Source of the DNA: Gammaproteobacteria bacterium
Lineage (GTDB): Bacteria; Pseudomonadota; Gammaproteobacteria; Acidiferrobacterales; Sulfurifustaceae
NCBI GenBank assembly: GCA_016199745.1
Contig: JACQFZ010000022.1
Coordinates: 186,001 to 250,000, forward strand
DNA length: 64,000 nt
Reading direction: 5' to 3'
The translations under genes were made by a program, and so were the position numbers. Below, in pieces: positions 45,171 to 59,162 of the stretch. The notes below the pieces were generated by a model. The model made no database searches and was not told the origin of the DNA. It was given only the letters and a program-made list of their open reading frames with translations. Numbering within the stretch: position 1 is the stretch's first letter; every line of letters begins with the position of its first letter.

Positions 45171-45202
45171 AAAGGCACCGTGAGAGTTCACAGTGCCTTT
45201 TT
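45171..45202 (+). terminator. Rho-independent terminator between dnaK and dnaJ
   Basis: AAAGGCAC-C-GTGA pairs with TCAC-A-GTGCCTTT around a short loop and runs into TTTTT. It would end most dnaK transcripts, so read-through or an internal promoter is needed for dnaJ. Confidence 0.8.
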
Positions 45203-45243
45203 GGTGTGTCCGCGAATCGCGGACGATGACAGGGCAAAAACGC

Positions 45244-46383
45244 ATGGGTAAGGCCGATTACTACGAGACACTGGGTGTTGCGCGCAACGCCTCCGAGGCC
45301 GAGATCACCAAGGCCTTCCGCCGGTTGGCGATGAAGTATCACCCCGACCGCAATCCCGATGACAAAAGCGCCGAGGCCCGCTTCAAAGAAGCGAAAGAGG
45401 CGTACGAAATTTTAGCCGATGCGCAAAAGCGCGCCGCTTACGATCAGTTCGGCCATGCCGCCGTCGATCCAGCGGCAGCGGCTGCTGGTGCCGGTGGTTT
45501 CTACGGTGCCGGTGGCGCCTCGCCGTTCGGCGACATCTTCGGCGATGTGTTCGGGGATATCTTCGGCGGCGGTCGCCGTAATCCCAAGCAGGCTTATCGC
45601 GGTGCCGATCAGCGTTATAGCCTTGAGCTCTCGCTCGAAGATGCGGTGCGCGGCACGGAAGTGCAAATACGCGTGCCGACCAACGAACGTTGCGACACCT
45701 GCAAAGGTTCCGGCGCTAAGCCCGGCACGTCGCCGACCGTTTGCCGTACCTGCGAAGGTTACGGCCAAGTGCGCATGCAGCAAGGTTTCTTCTCGATCCA
45801 GCAAACCTGCCCGACCTGTCGCGGCGCCGGTCAGCGCATTACCGATCCGTGCACCGCGTGTAACGGCCAAGGTCGGGTCGAGCGCACCAAGACGTTGTCG
45901 GTCAAAGTGCCGGCCGGTGTGGACGACGGCGATCTGATTCGCTTGGCCGGCGAAGGCGAGGTCGGCGAGCGTGGCGGGCCGGCGGGTGATTTGTTCGTGC
46001 AGATGCAGCTTAAACCGCATCCGATTTTCGTGCGCGAGCAAGATAACTTGCAGTGCGAGATGCCGATTAGTTTCGCCACCGCCACTCTCGGCGGCGATCT
46101 CGAAGTACCGACGCTCGACGGTCGCGCGAGCATCAAGATTCCCGCCGGCACGCAGAGCGAGAAAACGTTCCGCCTGCGCGGTCGTGGTGTGCGCAACGTG
46201 CGCAGCGGGCATGTCGGCGACATCTATTGCCGCGTAAGTATTGAAACGCCGGTCAACCTCACCAGCGAACAGAAAGAATTGCTACGTCAGTTCGAGGAAT
46301 CGATCCAACATGGTGGCGAACGGCACAACCCACGTGCCAGCTCATGGGTCGAACGCTTGAAGGGATTTTTCGGGGCGTCGTAG
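45244..46383 (+). CDS. dnaJ: Chaperone DnaJ (Hsp40)
   Basis: A 379-residue type I DnaJ. The J domain (about 1-70) carries [10 protein letters not shown] with the HPD tripeptide. A Gly/Phe-rich region follows ([16 protein letters not shown]), then four CxxCxGxG-type zinc repeats ([32 protein letters not shown]) and the substrate-binding C-terminal domain with [11 protein letters not shown]. The ATG at 45244 starts the J domain directly; two further in-frame starts upstream add 6 or 17 residues without similarity. Confidence 0.97.
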   Translation: MGKADYYETLGVARNASEAEITKAFRRLAMKYHPDRNPDDKSAEARFKEAKEAYEILADAQKRAAYDQFGHAAVDPAAAAAGAGGFYGAGGASPFGDIFGDVFGDIFGGGRRNPKQAYRGADQRYSLELSLEDAVRGTEVQIRVPTNERCDTCKGSGAKPGTSPTVCRTCEGYGQVRMQQGFFSIQQTCPTCRGAGQRITDPCTACNGQGRVERTKTLSVKVPAGVDDGDLIRLAGEGEVGERGGPAGDLFVQMQLKPHPIFVREQDNLQCEMPISFATATLGGDLEVPTLDGRASIKIPAGTQSEKTFRLRGRGVRNVRSGHVGDIYCRVSIETPVNLTSEQKELLRQFEESIQHGGERHNPRASSWVERLKGFFGAS

Positions 46384-46386
46384 TTG

Positions 46387-47085
46387 TTACTTCTCGCTCG
46401 CCGGTGTGAGCGAGAATTCCAAGACTTCGGATGTCGCCGCCAGCACATCGGCCAGGCGACGGAAGTTTTCGGTCTCGGCGCTGCGGATGGATAATTCGTA
46501 GTCGAAGAATTTGCCTTCGGCACTCTGCCGATAGGTCGTGTTTGATGCCACGGAAATGTCTTGCCGTTGAATCAGCATAATCAGCGTGTTTTCCGAGATC
46601 TGGGCGGTGCGTGTATAGCGCACTGCCAGCCGTGCATAGGCCAGGGTTGGCACCGTCGCCTCGAGCCAGCGGAACAAGGACAGCGTTGCTAACGTCAGCG
46701 CTGTCGCCATCGCCGCCGGTAAATAAAAGCCGGCACCGATAATCACGCCGATTGACGCCGTGATCCAGATCGATGCCGCCGTCGTCAGTCCCCGCACCGA
46801 TAACCCATCTTTCATGATCACACCGGCGCCGAGAAAGCCAATGCCGGTCATGATGCCCTGAGCCATCCGCGCCGGATCGATCCGCAACGATTCGGGCGGT
46901 AGCCCGGACAGAATTGCCGCTTGTTTGGTGCCAAGCAACATCAGCAAGCTCGATGCGGCACACACCAGCACGTGCGTACGAAATCCGGCGGGTCGACCGT
47001 GGTAAGTGCGTTCTAAACCGATAAGGGCGCCGGCGAGCGTGGCGCCGAGCAGGTGGGTGAGCACGGTGATGACTGACGTGTCCAT
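46387..47085 (-). CDS. MgtC/SapB-family membrane protein
   Basis: A 232-residue protein with four or five N-terminal helices and a cytoplasmic ACT-like C-terminal domain. GALIGLERTYHGRPAGFRTH and MTGIGFLGAGVIMKDGLSVR followed by GLTTAASIWITASIGVIIGA are the MgtC signature. In Salmonella MgtC protects against low magnesium and inhibits ATP synthase; the role in a free-living bacterium is unclear. It ends three bases from the convergent dnaJ and starts 84 bases from the divergent dapB. Confidence 0.9.
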   Translation of the reverse strand: MDTSVITVLTHLLGATLAGALIGLERTYHGRPAGFRTHVLVCAASSLLMLLGTKQAAILSGLPPESLRIDPARMAQGIMTGIGFLGAGVIMKDGLSVRGLTTAASIWITASIGVIIGAGFYLPAAMATALTLATLSLFRWLEATVPTLAYARLAVRYTRTAQISENTLIMLIQRQDISVASNTTYRQSAEGKFFDYELSIRSAETENFRRLADVLAATSEVLEFSLTPASEK

Positions 47086-47147
47086 GAATCAAGTGTATAC
47101 CGCGCTCGCGGCGCCGTGGTCGGCCTCGCGAAAATCCATTATTCTGA

Positions 47148-47963
<816 letters not shown>

Positions 47964-48140
47964 GGCGGCTATTAGCTTTAACGGCTGATGGTTTTGCTTG
48001 TGCAATCGCCCCTTTGGCAGAAGGCTCATGGTATCCAGCGACGGTTTCTGGAAGCTAAATTTAATGTCGGCGAAGTAAGCGCGTTGATCTTGCGCGTTCA
48101 CCCCCGTAAAATGCCGGCCTTAGCCGAAACTAATAATCAG

Positions 48141-48170
48141 CGGGAGCAAGGCTTGCTTGCTCCCGTTTTT
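48141..48170 (+). terminator. Rho-independent terminator or attenuator in the carA leader
   Basis: CGGGAGCAAG (48141-48150) pairs perfectly with CTTGCTCCCG (48156-48165) and is followed by TTTTT. It lies between dapB and carA, 25 bases before the carA start, so it ends dapB transcription or attenuates carAB. Confidence 0.82.
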
Positions 48171-48195
48171 GCGCGCACGTTCGAGGTAGATACTG

Positions 48196-49362
48196 ATGCC
48201 GTCCGCATTGCTTGCTCTGGAAGACGGTTCCTTGTTTTACGGGGAGTCCATAGGTATTCCGGGACAGGCGGTGGGAGAGGTGGTGTTCAACACCGCCATG
48301 ACCGGGTATCAAGAGATCCTCACCGACCCTTCTTACTATAAGCAGATCGTTACCCTGACTTACCCCCATATCGGCAACACCGGTACTAATCCGGAAGATG
48401 TCGAATCGGGGCGGGTTTATGCCGAGGGGTTGATCATTCGCGATCTGCCGCTGCGCGCCAGCAACTTCCGTTCGACCGAGACACTCGCCGATTACATGCA
48501 GCGCAATCGGTTGGTCGGTATCGCCGATATCGACACGCGCCGGCTGACGCGCCTGTTGCGCGACAAGGGTGCGCAGAACGGCTGCATCCTGGCGGTCGAG
48601 AAGGGTAAACGTCTCGATAAGAAAGCAGCGTTGGCGGCCGCCCGCGGTTTTCCCGGTCTTAAGGGCATGGACTTGGCGAAGGTTGTCAGTACGGCCGAAC
48701 CTTATCGATGGCAAGAAGGCTCGTGGAAGCTCGGTTCCGGTTTCGCGAACCACAGCGACGGCCGTTTTCATGTCGTCGCTTTCGACTATGGCGTTAAGCG
48801 CAACATTTTGCGCATCCTGGCCGACCGCGGCTGCCGTTTAACCGTGGTGCCGGCGACCCTGTCGGCGGCAGAGGTACTCAAGCTGCGGCCCAATGGTGTG
48901 TTTCTTTCCAACGGCCCGGGCGATCCGGAGCCGTGTAGCTATGCCATCGAGGCGATTCGTAAGATCGTCGCCACCGGTTTGCCGGTGTTCGGCATCTGCC
49001 TCGGTCATCAGCTGCTCGGTCTCGCTTCTGGTGCGCGCACGATCAAGATGAAGTTCGGCCATCACGGCGCCAATCATCCGGTGCTCGAAATCGACAGCGG
49101 CCGGGTCATGATCAGCAGCCAGAATCATGGATTCGCCGTCGATGAAACCAGCTTGCCGGCGAATTTACGGGTAACGCATCGTTCGCTGTTCGACGGCTCG
49201 ATCCAAGGCCTCGAGCGCACCGATGTTCCAGCGTTCTGTTTCCAAGGTCATCCTGAAGCGAGCCCAGGACCGCACGACGTGCGGCCGCTGTTCGATCGCT
49301 TCATTCAAATGATGGAACAGCGGGCCACTGAGGCTCCCAAGATTCCTGCGACCGTAGGGTGA
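48196..49362 (+). CDS. carA: Carbamoyl-phosphate synthase small (glutaminase) subunit
   Basis: A 388-residue glutamine amidotransferase that feeds ammonia to CarB. The N-terminal domain reads [20 protein letters not shown] and [19 protein letters not shown]. The class I GATase nucleophile is in [17 protein letters not shown], and [20 protein letters not shown] holds the His and Glu of the triad. Length is standard. GAGG precedes the ATG. Unusually, a 150-base gap with a strong hairpin separates it from carB. Confidence 0.97.
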   Translation: MPSALLALEDGSLFYGESIGIPGQAVGEVVFNTAMTGYQEILTDPSYYKQIVTLTYPHIGNTGTNPEDVESGRVYAEGLIIRDLPLRASNFRSTETLADYMQRNRLVGIADIDTRRLTRLLRDKGAQNGCILAVEKGKRLDKKAALAAARGFPGLKGMDLAKVVSTAEPYRWQEGSWKLGSGFANHSDGRFHVVAFDYGVKRNILRILADRGCRLTVVPATLSAAEVLKLRPNGVFLSNGPGDPEPCSYAIEAIRKIVATGLPVFGICLGHQLLGLASGARTIKMKFGHHGANHPVLEIDSGRVMISSQNHGFAVDETSLPANLRVTHRSLFDGSIQGLERTDVPAFCFQGHPEASPGPHDVRPLFDRFIQMMEQRATEAPKIPATVG

Positions 49363-49373
49363 GGCGGGGTAGT

Positions 49374-49400
49374 CGTGGATGCACCTAACGTGCATCCACG
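49374..49400. other. Perfect hairpin in the carA-carB spacer
   Basis: CGTGGATGCAC and GTGCATCCACG pair over 11 bases with loop CTAAC. There is no T-run. It begins 11 bases after the carA stop and could be an RNA processing or stability element. Confidence 0.6.
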
Positions 49401-49513
49401 CCGTCGAACGCCCGCACACGGAAGTGCGAGCCGGGGTCAATCGAAGTCGAGGGGTCGCGCTAGGGACGGCTGACGAAGCTCTTAACTAAAGTTAATCAAA
49501 TTCTCAGGTTGGT

Positions 49514-52500
49514 ATGCCTAAACGCACTGACATCAAGAGTGTGCTGATCATCGGCGCCGGTCCGATTGTGATCGGCCAAGGTTGCGAGTTCGACTATTCC
49601 GGAGCGCAGGCTTGTAAGGCGCTCAGGGAAGAAGGCTACCGCGTCATTTTGGTCAACTCGAACCCGGCCACCATCATGACCGATCCGGAGATGGCCGACG
49701 CCACCTACATCGAGCCGGTCAATTGGCAGTCGTTGGCGCGCATCATCGAACGTGAGCGGCCGGATGCGGTGTTGCCGACCATGGGCGGCCAAACCGGATT
49801 GAATTGCGCGCTCGATCTGGCGCGCGAGGGCGTGCTGGAAAAATTCGGTGTGCAAATGATCGGCGCGACCCGCGATGCGATCGACAAGGCCGAAGACCGC
49901 GAGTTGTTCAAGAAGGCGATGGAGTCGATCGGTCTCGGCACCGCCCGCGGCGCGGTCGCCCACAGCATGGAAGAAGCGCTGCAGGTGCAGGCGATGATCG
50001 GTTTTCCGGCCATCATTCGTCCGTCATTTACGCTCGGCGGTTCCGGCGGTGGTATCGCTTATAACAAAGACGAATTCGTCACCATCTGCGAGCGCGGTCT
50101 CGAAGCGTCGCCGACCAACGAGCTGTTGATCGAAGAATCGATCATCGGTTGGAAAGAATACGAGATGGAAGTCGTGCGCGACCGCGCCGACAACTGCATC
50201 ATCGTCTGCTCGATCGAGAACCTCGATCCGATGGGTGTGCATACCGGCGACTCGATCACGGTGGCGCCGGCGCAAACGCTGACCGACAAGGAATATCAGA
50301 TCATGCGCGATGCGTCGATCGCGGTGTTGCGCGAGATCGGCGTCGACACCGGCGGCTCGAACGTGCAGTTCGCGATCAATCCGGCCGACGGCCGCATGAT
50401 CGTGATCGAAATGAATCCACGCGTGTCGCGCTCGTCGGCACTGGCGTCGAAGGCCACCGGCTTTCCGATCGCCAAAGTGGCGGCGAAGTTGGCTGTCGGT
50501 TACACGCTCGATGAGCTCAAGAACGAGATCACCGGTGGCGCGACGCCGGCGTCGTTCGAGCCGACGCTCGACTACGTCGTTACCAAGATTCCACGCTTTA
50601 CTTTCGAGAAATTTCCGAAGGCCGACACCACCCTGACCACGCAGATGAAGTCGGTCGGCGAAGCGATGGCGATCGGTCGTACGTTCCAGGAATCACTGCA
50701 AAAGGCGCTGCGTTCGCTGGAAATCGGCAGCTACGGTTTCGAGCCTAAGGTCGATCCAGCGTTGACCGAAGACGAGGCGCGTAAGCGCATTCAGCACGCA
50801 TTGCGCGTGCCCGGACCGGATCGGCTTTGGTATGTCGGCGATGCATTTCGTATCGGCATGAGCCTCGACGACGTGTTTGGCCTGACCAACATCGATCCGT
50901 GGTTCTTGGCGCAGATCGAGGAGTTGATCGCGATCGAGGGGGATATCGCCAAGCGGCCGAAGAAGAAACCGGCCGAAGTCGCGCTGCGCCAGTGGAAGCG
51001 CAAAGGTTTTTCCGATCGGCGACTAGCGCAATTGCTGCAAGTGCCGGAACAGCGCCTGCGCAAATGGCGCCATGAATTGAAGATCCGGCCGGTATACAAG
51101 CGTGTCGATTCTTGCGCCGCCGAATTCGCCTCGACCACGGCGTACATGTACTCGACCTATGAAGAAGAGTGCGAGGCACTGCCGACTAAGACGAAGAAGA
51201 TCGTCGTTCTCGGCGGTGGTCCCAACCGTATCGGCCAGGGCATCGAGTTCGACTATTGCTGCGTGCACGCGTCGCTGGCAATGCGCGAGGATGGTTACCA
51301 AACCATCATGATCAATTGCAATCCGGAGACGGTATCGACCGACTACGATACCTCCGACCGGTTGTACTTTGAGCCGCTCACGCTCGAAGACGTGCTCGAG
51401 ATTATCGATCTTGAAAAGCCGACCGGCGTGATCGTGCAGTACGGTGGTCAAACGCCGCTCAAGCTCGCGCGCGGTTTAGCGGCGGCCGGTGCGCCGATTA
51501 TCGGCACTACACCGGATTCGATCGATGTCGCCGAAGACCGCGAGCGTTTCCAGAAGCTCATTAAGAAACTGAAGCTGATGCAGCCGCCGAACGCGACCGC
51601 GCGCACGATCGAGGCGGCGGTGAAGGCGGCGGAGAAGATCGGTTATCCGTTGGTGGTGCGTCCGTCGTATGTGCTCGGCGGCCGGGCGATGGAAATCGTG
51701 CACACGCGCGAAGATCTCGACTACTACATGCGGCACGCTGTGCGAGTTTCCGAAGATTCTCCGGTCTTGCTCGATCGCTTTCTGAGCGATGCCAGTGAAG
51801 TTGACGTCGATGCCGTTTCCGACGGCACTGATGTCGTAATCGGCGGCATCATGGAGCATATCGAAGAAGCCGGTGTGCATTCCGGCGATTCGGCGTGCTC
51901 GTTGCCGCCGTACAGTTTGTCGAAGAAGCTGCAAGATGAGCTGCGGCGGCAAACCGTGCAAATGGCAAAGGCGTTGAAGGTTATCGGTCTCATGAACGTG
52001 CAGTTTGCCGTCAAAGACGGCGACGTCTACGTGCTCGAGGTCAATCCGCGTGCGTCGCGTACCGTGCCGTATGTTTCCAAGGCCACCGGTCGTCCATTGG
52101 CGAAGGTCGCGGCGCGCTGCATGGTCGGCCAAAGCCTGCGCGAACAAGGAGTGGTTAGCGAGATCGTACCGTCTTACTATTCGGTCAAAGAAGCCGTGTT
52201 CCCGTTTATCAAATTCCCCGGCGTCGATACCGTGCTGGGCCCGGAGATGAAGTCGACGGGCGAAGTGATGGGTGTCGGCCGCACCTTCGGTGAGGCATTC
52301 GCTAAGTCACAGGTGGCAGCCGGAGCAGCGATTCCGCAGCACGGACGGTTATTCGTCAGCGTGCGCGATGCGGATCAGGCTGGCGTGGTCGAGGTCGTGC
52401 GCTATTTCAGTCAGAATGGCTTTGATATTCTGGCTACACGCGGCACCGCCGCTGTACTCGAGACGGCTGGCATTGCCGTCAAGGCGGTCAATAAAGTATC

Positions 52501-52741
52501 GGAGGGCCGGCCGCACGTGGTCGATATGATCATGAACGATGAGATTGATATCATTATTAACACGATTTCCGATAAGCGCAGCCTAGAAGACTCGTATGCT
52601 ATTCGGCGGCAGGCGTTGCAGCATCGAGTAACCAACTATACGACCCTCGCTGCCGCGCGCGCTGCCTGCGAGGCACATGGACAAATGCAAGAGCTGCGGG
52701 TCACTCGCCTGCAGGATCTGCACCGGGAGATATCAGCGTGA
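49514..52741 (+). CDS. carB: Carbamoyl-phosphate synthase large subunit
   Basis: A 1075-residue enzyme making carbamoyl phosphate from bicarbonate, ammonia and two ATP for pyrimidine and arginine synthesis. The two homologous ATP-grasp halves are clear: [20 protein letters not shown] at the start and [19 protein letters not shown] near 555, each followed by an ATP-grasp domain ([16 protein letters not shown] and [15 protein letters not shown]). The C-terminal MGS-like domain (about 930-1060) includes [20 protein letters not shown] and IINTISDKR, the allosteric site. Its stop overlaps the greA start. Confidence 0.98.
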   Translation: MPKRTDIKSVLIIGAGPIVIGQGCEFDYSGAQACKALREEGYRVILVNSNPATIMTDPEMADATYIEPVNWQSLARIIERERPDAVLPTMGGQTGLNCALDLAREGVLEKFGVQMIGATRDAIDKAEDRELFKKAMESIGLGTARGAVAHSMEEALQVQAMIGFPAIIRPSFTLGGSGGGIAYNKDEFVTICERGLEASPTNELLIEESIIGWKEYEMEVVRDRADNCIIVCSIENLDPMGVHTGDSITVAPAQTLTDKEYQIMRDASIAVLREIGVDTGGSNVQFAINPADGRMIVIEMNPRVSRSSALASKATGFPIAKVAAKLAVGYTLDELKNEITGGATPASFEPTLDYVVTKIPRFTFEKFPKADTTLTTQMKSVGEAMAIGRTFQESLQKALRSLEIGSYGFEPKVDPALTEDEARKRIQHALRVPGPDRLWYVGDAFRIGMSLDDVFGLTNIDPWFLAQIEELIAIEGDIAKRPKKKPAEVALRQWKRKGFSDRRLAQLLQVPEQRLRKWRHELKIRPVYKRVDSCAAEFASTTAYMYSTYEEECEALPTKTKKIVVLGGGPNRIGQGIEFDYCCVHASLAMREDGYQTIMINCNPETVSTDYDTSDRLYFEPLTLEDVLEIIDLEKPTGVIVQYGGQTPLKLARGLAAAGAPIIGTTPDSIDVAEDRERFQKLIKKLKLMQPPNATARTIEAAVKAAEKIGYPLVVRPSYVLGGRAMEIVHTREDLDYYMRHAVRVSEDSPVLLDRFLSDASEVDVDAVSDGTDVVIGGIMEHIEEAGVHSGDSACSLPPYSLSKKLQDELRRQTVQMAKALKVIGLMNVQFAVKDGDVYVLEVNPRASRTVPYVSKATGRPLAKVAARCMVGQSLREQGVVSEIVPSYYSVKEAVFPFIKFPGVDTVLGPEMKSTGEVMGVGRTFGEAFAKSQVAAGAAIPQHGRLFVSVRDADQAGVVEVVRYFSQNGFDILATRGTAAVLETAGIAVKAVNKVSEGRPHVVDMIMNDEIDIIINTISDKRSLEDSYAIRRQALQHRVTNYTTLAAARAACEAHGQMQELRVTRLQDLHREISA

Positions 52742-53214
52742 GCAAAGTTCCGATGACGGTCGTTGGCGCCGAGAAGCTCGAAGCCGAGCTGATAAAGCTG
52801 AAAACCGTCGAGCGTCCACGCGTCATTCAAGCGATCTCTGAGGCGCGCGCTCATGGCGATTTATCGGAGAATGCCGAGTATCACGCTGCCAAAGAGCAGC
52901 AGGGTTTTATCGAGGGTCGCATCAACGAATTGGAGTACAAGCTCGGGAATGCGCAGATCATCGATCCGACCAAAGTGAACGCCAACGGCCGCGTGGTATT
53001 CGGGGCAACGCTCGATCTCGTCGAAGAGCAGAGCGGACAGCAGGTGACCTATCAGATTGTCGGCGATCACGAGGCTGATATTGCCCAAGGTAAAATCTCT
53101 GTAAGCTCGCCGATTGCCCGCGCTCTTATCGGCAAGGTACCGGGCGATGTCGTGGACGTGCAGGTGCCGGGCGGTACTCGCCAGTACGAAATTCTCGAAA
53201 TCCGGTACATATAG
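52738..53214 (+). CDS. greA: Transcription elongation factor GreA
   Basis: A 158-residue factor that rescues backtracked RNA polymerase by stimulating transcript cleavage. The N-terminal coiled coil contains [20 protein letters not shown] followed by [11 protein letters not shown], whose acidic tip (D and E) is the catalytic part. The C-terminal FKBP-like domain includes [20 protein letters not shown]. The GTG start overlaps the carB stop (GTGA) with GGAG upstream. Confidence 0.97.
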   Translation: MSKVPMTVVGAEKLEAELIKLKTVERPRVIQAISEARAHGDLSENAEYHAAKEQQGFIEGRINELEYKLGNAQIIDPTKVNANGRVVFGATLDLVEEQSGQQVTYQIVGDHEADIAQGKISVSSPIARALIGKVPGDVVDVQVPGGTRQYEILEIRYI

Positions 53215-53235
53215 GGCGCATCAGCGCCACCAACT

Positions 53236-53352
53236 CCCCCTCTCCCTCCGGGAGAGGGCAAGGGGTGAGGGATGCGAACAATCGGCGAGATTTTCTCACC
53301 ACCGAGTTCTCTGATATCCCTCACCCCACCCCCTCTCCCGGCGGGAGAGGGG
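53236..53352. repeat. Paired CT-rich palindromes with long inverted ends (BIME-like), copy 7
   Basis: The left 36 bases (CCCTCTCCCTCCGGGAGAGG followed by GCAAGGGGTGAGGGAT) and the right end are near-perfect inverted copies around a 40-base centre, giving a 117-base element. It fills the greA-rlmE gap and is the longest copy of the family. Confidence 0.75.
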
Positions 53353-53385
53353 CTACCCGAGGCGCCAACATCAGGCGCATTGTTT

Positions 53386-54006
53386 ATGGCCCGAAGCAAA
53401 AGCAGCCAAGCGTGGTTGCAGCGTCATTTCAGCGATAACTTCGTCAAACGCGCGCAGAAAGAGGGCGTGCGTTCGCGTGCGGTCTACAAGCTGGCTGAGA
53501 TTGACGAGCGCGACAAACTGATACGTCCCGGGATGACTGTCGTTGATCTCGGTGCTGCCCCAGGCGGTTGGTCCGAGTACGCGGCTAAGCGGGTGGGGCC
53601 GAAGGGTCGAGTGATCGCCCTCGATTTACTCCCTATCGAGCCAATCCCCGGTGTCGACATTCTCCAAGGCAACTTCATTGAAACCTCGGTGCTAGACTTG
53701 TTGTGGGAACGGCTGGGGGATGCGCCGGTAGACCTTGTAATTTCCGATATGGCCCCCAATATCAGCGGCATTGCCTTGTCGGATCAGGCGCGTAGCGTCG
53801 AATTAGCTGAATGTGCAATCGAATTTGCCGAGCAAGCGCTGCGACCGCAAGGCACTTTCCTGGTAAAGACCTTTCATGGCGCAGGGTTTGATGAGTTGAT
53901 TAAGCACCTGCGAGCACGTTTTACGAAGGTTTTGGTACGCAAGCCCGAGGCATCACGCGCCGAAAGCCGCGAAACCTACATTCTGACCAAAGGATTCAAG
54001 GGCTAA
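53386..54006 (+). CDS. rlmE: 23S rRNA 2'-O-ribose U2552 methyltransferase
   Basis: A 206-residue RrmJ/FtsJ methyltransferase. AWLQRHFSDNFVKRAQKEGV and RSRAVYKLAEIDERDKLIRP form the RNA-binding start, VVDLGAAPGGWSEYAAKRVG is the SAM motif, and the K-D-K-E tetrad is represented by Lys in RSRAVYKL, Asp in ISDMAPNISG, Lys in GTFLVKTFHG and Glu near RAESRETYIL. The ATG at 53386 excludes an upstream in-frame extension that lies in the palindromic repeat. The rlmE-ftsH-folP-glmM order is conserved. Confidence 0.95.
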   Translation: MARSKSSQAWLQRHFSDNFVKRAQKEGVRSRAVYKLAEIDERDKLIRPGMTVVDLGAAPGGWSEYAAKRVGPKGRVIALDLLPIEPIPGVDILQGNFIETSVLDLLWERLGDAPVDLVISDMAPNISGIALSDQARSVELAECAIEFAEQALRPQGTFLVKTFHGAGFDELIKHLRARFTKVLVRKPEASRAESRETYILTKGFKG

Positions 54007-54176
54007 GCGTCCTAGTGCCGTGAAACGCACGGTGGCAAACGGGTCAGGGTTGTTACGGTAATTGTGCCCGCCACAGGGTCGTAGCAGAATAGAATTGTGT
54101 TTAATCCGCCCAGGGAAGGTCGGGCATTTCGCAGACACACCAGTGTTTGCTATACGCGCAACTGCAGAGGTCGGCT

Positions 54177-56104
<1,928 letters not shown>

Positions 56105-56108
<4 letters not shown>

Positions 56109-56935
56109 CGGTGTTGGACTGCGGTGGGCGGACGCTCGATTTGTCCCGCCCCGTAGTCATGGGCATTCTCAATATCACCCCCGATTCCTTCATGGATGGG
56201 GGTGTTTTTTTTGAGCGTGAGAAAGCGATTGCCCGTGCCTGCGAAATGGTGGAGCAGGGCGCCGGGTTAGTCGATATCGGCGGCGAATCCACGCGGCCGG
56301 GTGCGCGCATTGTCGGTGTGCAGGAAGAAATCGATCGCGTAATACCGGTGATCGAGGCCTTAGCTGGCGTCGTGTCGGTGCCGATTTCGGTCGATACTTC
56401 TAAACCCGATGTCATGCGTGCCGCGGTTGCCGCTGGTGCCGGGGTGATCAACGATGTGCGAGCGCTGTGCGAACCGGGGGCAGTCGAAGCGGCAGCGGCG
56501 CTCGAGCGGCCGGTGGTGTTGATGCACATGCAGGGCCAGCCGGCGACCATGCAGCAAGATCCGCATTATCACGACGTCGTGCGCGAGGTCAGCGAGTTCT
56601 TGGCGCAACGTATCGCCGTCGCTGCCGCCGCCGGCATCCCGCGTGAGCGTCTCATGATCGATCCCGGCTTCGGCTTCGGTAAGACGGTCGATCACAATCT
56701 CGAGTTGTTGCGGCAATTGCGCCAGCTGACAACGTTGGCGCCGGTGTTAGCCGGGTTATCGCGCAAATCGATGATCGGTAAGTTGCTGGGTTTGCCAGTA
56801 GAGCGTCGTCTGCAGGCAAGTGTGGCGCTGGCGTTAATCGCTGTGCAAAATGGTGCGCGTATCGTCCGTGTTCATGACGTTGCACCAACTGTCGAGGCGC
56901 TGCGCATGTGGCAGGCCGTGTATCCGACCCAATAA
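56105..56935 (+). CDS. folP: Dihydropteroate synthase
   Basis: A 276-residue enzyme joining p-aminobenzoate to the pterin diphosphate, the sulfonamide target. The signatures [16 protein letters not shown] and [14 protein letters not shown] are present, with [11 protein letters not shown] and [19 protein letters not shown] and [15 protein letters not shown] following. The ATG overlaps the ftsH stop (ATGA). Confidence 0.96.
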
Positions 56936-56954
56936 CAAGCCTTAGAAGATTCCT

Positions 56955-58310
56955 ATGAAAAAACGTAGTTACTTTGGAACCGATGGAATACGTGGAATGG
57001 TCGGCGAAGAGCCGATCACGCCGGAGACGGTGCTTAAGCTGGGCTGGGCCGCCGGGCGCGTACTCGGTACGAATGGCGGTGAAGCCGGAAAGATTTTGAT
57101 CGGCAAGGACACGCGTGTGTCCGGCTATTTGCTCGAATCGGCGCTCGAGTCAGGACTATCGGCCGCCGGTGTCGATATCCGCTTGCTCGGACCGATGCCG
57201 ACGCCGGCAATTGCCTATCTGACTCGCACCGCTCGTGCGCGCGCCGGCATCGTCATCAGTGCCTCGCACAATCCGTATGAAGACAACGGCATCAAGTTTT
57301 TTTCTTCGGAAGGAACGAAGCTGCCGGACGATGTCGAGCTGGCGATCGAAGAGGCAATGCGGGAACCGCTAAAAATGGTCGCCTCGAATGCACTCGGCAA
57401 GGTCAAGCGCTACGAAGATGCCGGCGGACGCTACATTGAATTTTGCAAGAGCACATTCCCGCATCGTGCCAACTTGAGCGGTCTGCGCATTGTCGTCGAT
57501 TGTGCCAACGGCGCTGCTTATAACGTTGCGCCGTTGGTGTTCAGCGAGCTCGGCGCCGAGGTCACGGCCATCGCCAATGAGCCCGACGGTTTCAATATCA
57601 ACCGCGAATGCGGCTCGACCCATCCTGCGATCTTGCGCCGTACCGTTTTGGATACCGGCGCCGATGTCGGTATCGCCCTCGATGGCGATGGCGATCGTGT
57701 GGTGATGGTCGATAGCAACGGTACGGTTATCGACGGCGATCAACTGCTTTATATCATCGGCTTCGATCGGTTGGCCGCCGGTTCGTTGCGCGGCGGTATT
57801 GTCGGCACCCTGATGAGTAATTTCGGGTTAGAGACAATCTGTCGGCAAAGCAATGTCCCATTCGTGCGCGCCTCGGTCGGCGATCGCCATGTCATGAGCG
57901 CCTTGAGCGAAAAGGGTTGGGACCTCGGTGGCGAGTCGTCCGGTCATATTATTTGCCTTGATAAACACACCACGGGCGATGGCATCATCGCTGCATTACA
58001 GGTGCTGTCCGCCATGGTGCGTTCCGGCCGCTCGTTAACCGAGCTGAAGGACGGCCTGGAGATGTATCCGCAGTGCATGATCAACGTACGCTTGAGCCGG
58101 CGTGTCGACGTGCAGAGTTCAACCCGGGTTCAAGGGGCGGTGCGCGACGTTGAACGTGAGCTGAACGGGCAGGGGCGGGTGGTGCTGCGTCCATCGGGTA
58201 CCGAGCCGGTCGTGCGGGTCATGGTCGAGGGTCGCGATGCAGCCTTGGTCGAACGGTTATCACGGCAGCTGGCTGATGTGGTGCGGGCTGCGGTCGAAGA
58301 AGCCTCGTGA
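56955..58310 (+). CDS. glmM: Phosphoglucosamine mutase
   Basis: A 451-residue alpha-D-phosphohexomutase that converts glucosamine 6-phosphate to glucosamine 1-phosphate for peptidoglycan and LPS. The phosphoserine loop is [20 protein letters not shown], the metal loop [13 protein letters not shown], the sugar loop [12 protein letters not shown] and the phosphate-binding loop [18 protein letters not shown]. The N-terminus [17 protein letters not shown] is typical. Length is normal. Confidence 0.97.
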   Translation: MKKRSYFGTDGIRGMVGEEPITPETVLKLGWAAGRVLGTNGGEAGKILIGKDTRVSGYLLESALESGLSAAGVDIRLLGPMPTPAIAYLTRTARARAGIVISASHNPYEDNGIKFFSSEGTKLPDDVELAIEEAMREPLKMVASNALGKVKRYEDAGGRYIEFCKSTFPHRANLSGLRIVVDCANGAAYNVAPLVFSELGAEVTAIANEPDGFNINRECGSTHPAILRRTVLDTGADVGIALDGDGDRVVMVDSNGTVIDGDQLLYIIGFDRLAAGSLRGGIVGTLMSNFGLETICRQSNVPFVRASVGDRHVMSALSEKGWDLGGESSGHIICLDKHTTGDGIIAALQVLSAMVRSGRSLTELKDGLEMYPQCMINVRLSRRVDVQSSTRVQGAVRDVERELNGQGRVVLRPSGTEPVVRVMVEGRDAALVERLSRQLADVVRAAVEEAS

Positions 58311-58388
58311 GGTGCCGGCGCAAATTGCATTATTAAGGCCTCGCCGGTAACATCGGCGCCCGTTTTTGCGGGATGTGGGGAAGAAGAA

Positions 58389-59150
58389 ATGGCCGGGCGC
58401 CGACCGTTGGTAGCAGGAAACTGGAAAATGAACGGCAGCCGTGCCGAGTCGACGGCGCTGTTGACTGCCCTAGTGCAGGGCGTTGTTACCGTTTCCGGCA
58501 CGGAAGTCGTGGTTTGCCCTCCTTTCATACTAATTCCGCTGGCGGCTGAGCGATTGGCAAAAAGTGCCATTGCTTGGGGTGGGCAGAATTTAGATCCGCG
58601 CAAATCAGGCGCGTACACCGGTGAGGTGTCGGGGCCGATGTTGCGCGATTATGACTGTCGCTATGTAATCGTTGGCCATTCCGAGCGGCGCGCGCTGTAT
58701 GGCGAAACCGATGCGGTCGTCGCCGACAAGTTTGGCGCGGCGCAAGCGGCGGGATTGGTGCCGATCCTATGCGTCGGCGAAACGCTCGCCGAGCGTGAAT
58801 CCGGGCAGACGCAAGCGGTCGTGCAGCGCCAACTCGAAGCAGTATTGGCACAGCATAGCGTCGCTGCGTTGGCGCAAGCCGTAATCGCCTATGAGCCGGT
58901 ATGGGCCATCGGCACCGGACGTACGGCGACGCCGGCGCAGGCGCAAGACGTACATCGATTTATTCGCGCGCAGATCGCGGCGCGCGATGCCAAAGTGGCC
59001 GATGGTATACGCATTTTGTACGGCGGCAGCGTGAAGGGCGCGAATGCGCGTGAGTTGTTCAACCAACCCGACATCGACGGCGGGCTGATCGGCGGAGCAT
59101 CGTTGCAGGCGGAGGAATTCCTCACCATCTGCCGCGCGGCTACCGCGTAA
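58389..59150 (+). CDS. tpiA: Triosephosphate isomerase
   Basis: A 253-residue TIM barrel interconverting dihydroxyacetone phosphate and glyceraldehyde 3-phosphate. The substrate residues are in LVAGNWKMNGSRAES (Asn and Lys), the catalytic His in YVIVGHSERRALYGE and the catalytic Glu in VIAYEPVWAIGTGRTATPAQ; ILYGGSVKGANA and GGLIGGASL close the barrel. GGGGAAG precedes the ATG. Confidence 0.97.
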   Translation: MAGRRPLVAGNWKMNGSRAESTALLTALVQGVVTVSGTEVVVCPPFILIPLAAERLAKSAIAWGGQNLDPRKSGAYTGEVSGPMLRDYDCRYVIVGHSERRALYGETDAVVADKFGAAQAAGLVPILCVGETLAERESGQTQAVVQRQLEAVLAQHSVAALAQAVIAYEPVWAIGTGRTATPAQAQDVHRFIRAQIAARDAKVADGIRILYGGSVKGANARELFNQPDIDGGLIGGASLQAEEFLTICRAATA

Positions 59151-59162
59151 TCTAAATTAAGC

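Noticed and set aside
47988-48341. A 117-codon frame between dapB and carA
   Set aside because: It runs into carA in another frame, has no ribosome binding site and crosses the terminator hairpin.
53272-53385. A 38-residue N-terminal extension of RlmE
   Set aside because: It is encoded by the palindromic repeat; the family starts at the ATG at 53386.
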